NCBI GenBank assembly: GCA_028275295.1 | Contig: JAPWUY010000090.1 | Span: 1 to 7,148 of the forward strand | Direction: 5' to 3' | DNA: 7,148 bases | From: Thermodesulfobacteriota bacterium | Lineage (GTDB): Bacteria > Desulfobacterota > Desulfocorpusculales > Desulfocorpusculum | Shown here: in pieces, positions 5,353-7,148 of the stretch | Numbering within the stretch: position 1 is the first letter of the stretch | Layout: every line of letters starts with the position of its first letter | The notes under the pieces: model-generated | What the model was told of the DNA's origin: nothing | Seen by the model: the letters and a program-made list of their open reading frames with translations, nothing else | The model's database searches: none | Made by a program: the position numbers and the translations under genes

Positions 5353-7148
5353 TCACTCACCTTCTTGCCTTGTGAGCCTCCAGTATCTACCCAAGGCCAT
5401 GAGGGGGAAACAGTTGCGGTAGTTGTGGTAGCGAATCATGAAATATTTGGGGAAACCCGTGCCGGTGAAATAGGGCTCCGGCCAGCTGCCATCCTCCTCT
5501 TGCTGAGCCAAAAGATACTTGATCCCCCTTTCCACCTCTGGAGAATTGACCTCTCCCGCTGCCATGAGGGCCATCAAGGCCCATGCTGTCTGGGAGGGAG
5601 TGCTGGGACCTGTACCTCTTAGCTCGGGTCTCCTGTATGTGTCGCAGGTCTCTCCCCACCCGCCATCCCAATTCTGATGGTCCTTGAGCCATCTCACGGC
5701 CTTTCTCACATAGGCTTGCCCCATATCCTCACCTATTGCGGCCAGACCGCAGAGCACGGACCAGGTTCCATAAATGTAGTTGACTCCCCACCTCCCCCAC
5801 CAGCATCCATCTGGCTCCTGGACCCTCTTCAGGAACCTTATTCCAGCTCTGGCAGCCGGATGCTCCTTGGGAATACCGTAGTGGCCCATGAGCTCCAGCA
5901 TTCTTCCTGTGAGGTCCGCAGTCGGTGGGTCCAGATTCGCTTCCAGATCGGCCCATGGGATCTTGTTGAGGATCTCCTTGTCGTTGTTGACGTCGAATGC
6001 CCCCCAACCCCCGTTCTTGCTCTGCATCCCCATTGCCCATTTTATTCCCCTCTGGATCCTGGGGTCCTCTCCAGGATCCCCATCGGTCCACATCCTCTTC
6101 AGGGCCATGAGGACAACGGCCGTATCGTCAACATCGGGGTACCAGTCGTTCTGGAACTCGAAGGCCCATCCCCCTGGCTCGAGCTTCGGATTTTTCACTT
6201 TCCAATCTCCATCCACCAATATCTGGCGGGAAAGGAGCCACTCTCTCGCCTTGGAAAAGGCAGGGTGATCCTTGGGAAGGCCTGAATCCAGCAGGGCTAT
6301 GCAAGTGAGGGGTGTATCCCAAACGGGCGAGATGCACGACTGGAGCCTGAGGGTGTCTTTCTCCTCTATGGTGAAGCGCTCGAGCGCTTGCAGGCCTTTG
6401 ACTATGACTGGATGGTCTATGGGATACCCCAAGGTCCTGAGGGCGAGGATCGAATTGACCATCGCTGGCTGTATGCCTGCCCAGTCCCCAGTTGGTTCCT
6501 GGTGACGAAGGATCCACTCCTCCACTGCCCGTATGGCCCTCTCATGGAAGGGTCTTAGGGGAAGTCCCTCCAATGCCTTGAGAACCCTGTCCAAGACATG
6601 AAAGGCCCTCTCCCAGCTGAGCCACCCCATGGGTCTAGTCAAGGGTTTACCGGACTTGAGTTCCTCCACCCCTTCTTCCGGGGGAATGGAAACGACGGGC
6701 TTCTTGTCCATGAGGATGGATATGGGGATGAGAGTCGCCCTTGCCCAACTGGAGAAGTCGTATACAGAGATGGGGAACCAGCCCGGAAGGAGAATGAGTT
6801 CCACTGGGAGAGATGGGAGCATCTTCCAAGGATACTGACCAAAAAGGGCAAGGAAGATCCTCGTGAAGACCCTGGTCGCCTCCATCCCTCCCATCTCGAG
6901 GATGAAATCCCTCGCCTTGGTCATTCTTGGTTCCTTGGGAGAGACCCCAGCCATTTTCAAAGCGAAGTAAGCCTCTGTGGTCGTGCTCACGCACCCTGGC
7001 CCCTCGTAATATATGGCCCAAGTTCCATCCTGTCTCTGTTGTTCCAGGATGTAGTTGGCCATCTTTCTCTCCTTCGAGGGGTCCTTCATGCCCAAAAAAC
7101 GAAAGAGCATCAGGTACTCGGCGGTTATGGTCACGTTGGACTCCAACT
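5353..7148 (-). CDS. shc: Squalene-hopene cyclase, N-terminus beyond the window
   Basis: Class II triterpene cyclase converting squalene to hopene/hopanol at the membrane, the committed step of hopanoid synthesis. About 597 residues are visible. The catalytic DxDD is DVDDTA (visible residues 338-343, codons near 6120-6135); its middle Asp340 corresponds to Asp376 of the Alicyclobacillus enzyme. QW repeats appear as QQRQDGTW (36-43), RHQEPTGDW (214-222), SRQILVDGDW (306-315), MQSKNGGWGAF (374-384), RVQEPDGCWW (441-450), DHQNWDGGWGET (489-500) and QQEEDGSW (548-555). The C-terminal YHNYRNCFPLMALGRYWR segment is typical. The gene runs off the right edge: the first visible codon is TTG for the Leu of LESNVTITAEY, an internal family motif, and the 36-residue offset from the Alicyclobacillus numbering implies roughly 36 or more residues are missing. 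Arg415 replaces the Alicyclobacillus His451. Confidence 0.96.
   Translation of the reverse strand, partial: LESNVTITAEYLMLFRFLGMKDPSKERKMANYILEQQRQDGTWAIYYEGPGCVSTTTEAYFALKMAGVSPKEPRMTKARDFILEMGGMEATRVFTRIFLALFGQYPWKMLPSLPVELILLPGWFPISVYDFSSWARATLIPISILMDKKPVVSIPPEEGVEELKSGKPLTRPMGWLSWERAFHVLDRVLKALEGLPLRPFHERAIRAVEEWILRHQEPTGDWAGIQPAMVNSILALRTLGYPIDHPVIVKGLQALERFTIEEKDTLRLQSCISPVWDTPLTCIALLDSGLPKDHPAFSKAREWLLSRQILVDGDWKVKNPKLEPGGWAFEFQNDWYPDVDDTAVVLMALKRMWTDGDPGEDPRIQRGIKWAMGMQSKNGGWGAFDVNNDKEILNKIPWADLEANLDPPTADLTGRMLELMGHYGIPKEHPAARAGIRFLKRVQEPDGCWWGRWGVNYIYGTWSVLCGLAAIGEDMGQAYVRKAVRWLKDHQNWDGGWGETCDTYRRPELRGTGPSTPSQTAWALMALMAAGEVNSPEVERGIKYLLAQQEEDGSWPEPYFTGTGFPKYFMIRYHNYRNCFPLMALGRYWRLTRQEGE
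5357..5362 (-). promoter_or_regulatory. Ribosome binding site deciding the hpnA start
   Basis: AGGTGA on the minus strand is complementary to the 16S tail and lies 5 bases before the ATG at 5351. It overlaps the last codons of shc and the alternative GTG start at 5360, which would have only a partial site about 3 bases away. Confidence 0.5.

Noticed and set aside
7144..7146. TTG at 7146 as the true shc start codon
   Set aside because: In the cyclase family this Leu belongs to an internal conserved segment before TITAEY, and about 36 or more residues should precede it, so the gene simply runs off the window.

Overview
This window holds most of a hopanoid (bacterial sterol-like lipid) biosynthesis cluster. 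It is chromosomal in character: tightly packed genes, no mobile elements, rRNA, tRNA or CRISPR seen. Moderate-to-high GC, frequent AGG/AGA arginine codons, and DUF116-type and DUF422-type membrane proteins next to shc/hpnA/hpnG/hpnH suggest a Desulfobacterota (deltaproteobacterial) or similar anaerobic lineage. That placement is an inference and cannot be settled from this sequence alone.

Layout. Positions 1-289 carry no credible gene but contain several nested inverted repeats, so this may be a structured RNA or leader. A sigma70-like promoter (290-319) and a good ribosome binding site precede a two-gene plus-strand unit: a YihX-like HAD phosphatase (355-981), overlapped by hpnG, the adenosylhopane nucleosidase/phosphorylase (957-1706). 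Only 17 nt separate its end from the end of a convergent minus-strand operon. Read in its own direction from the right edge, that operon is shc (squalene-hopene cyclase, N-terminus off the window), hpnA, a DUF116-like membrane protein, hpnH (radical SAM adenosylhopane synthase) and a CruF/DUF422-like polytopic membrane protein. Its genes overlap or are separated by at most 18 nt.

How they work together. From established knowledge, SHC cyclises squalene to diploptene/diplopterol, HpnH joins the SAM-derived 5'-deoxyadenosyl group to diploptene to give adenosylhopane, and HpnG removes adenine on the way to ribosylhopane, the precursor of bacteriohopanepolyols. HpnA is a hopanoid-associated SDR-type enzyme whose exact reaction I cannot state.

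The three least-described members are the interesting part. The HAD phosphatase is translationally linked to HpnG and belongs to a clade acting on sugar-1-phosphates, so it could dephosphorylate a phosphoribosylhopane intermediate. The DUF116-like protein has lost the family's central cysteine cluster. The DUF422/CruF-like protein belongs to a family of isoprenoid hydratases and sits directly behind hpnH. These roles are hypotheses from context.
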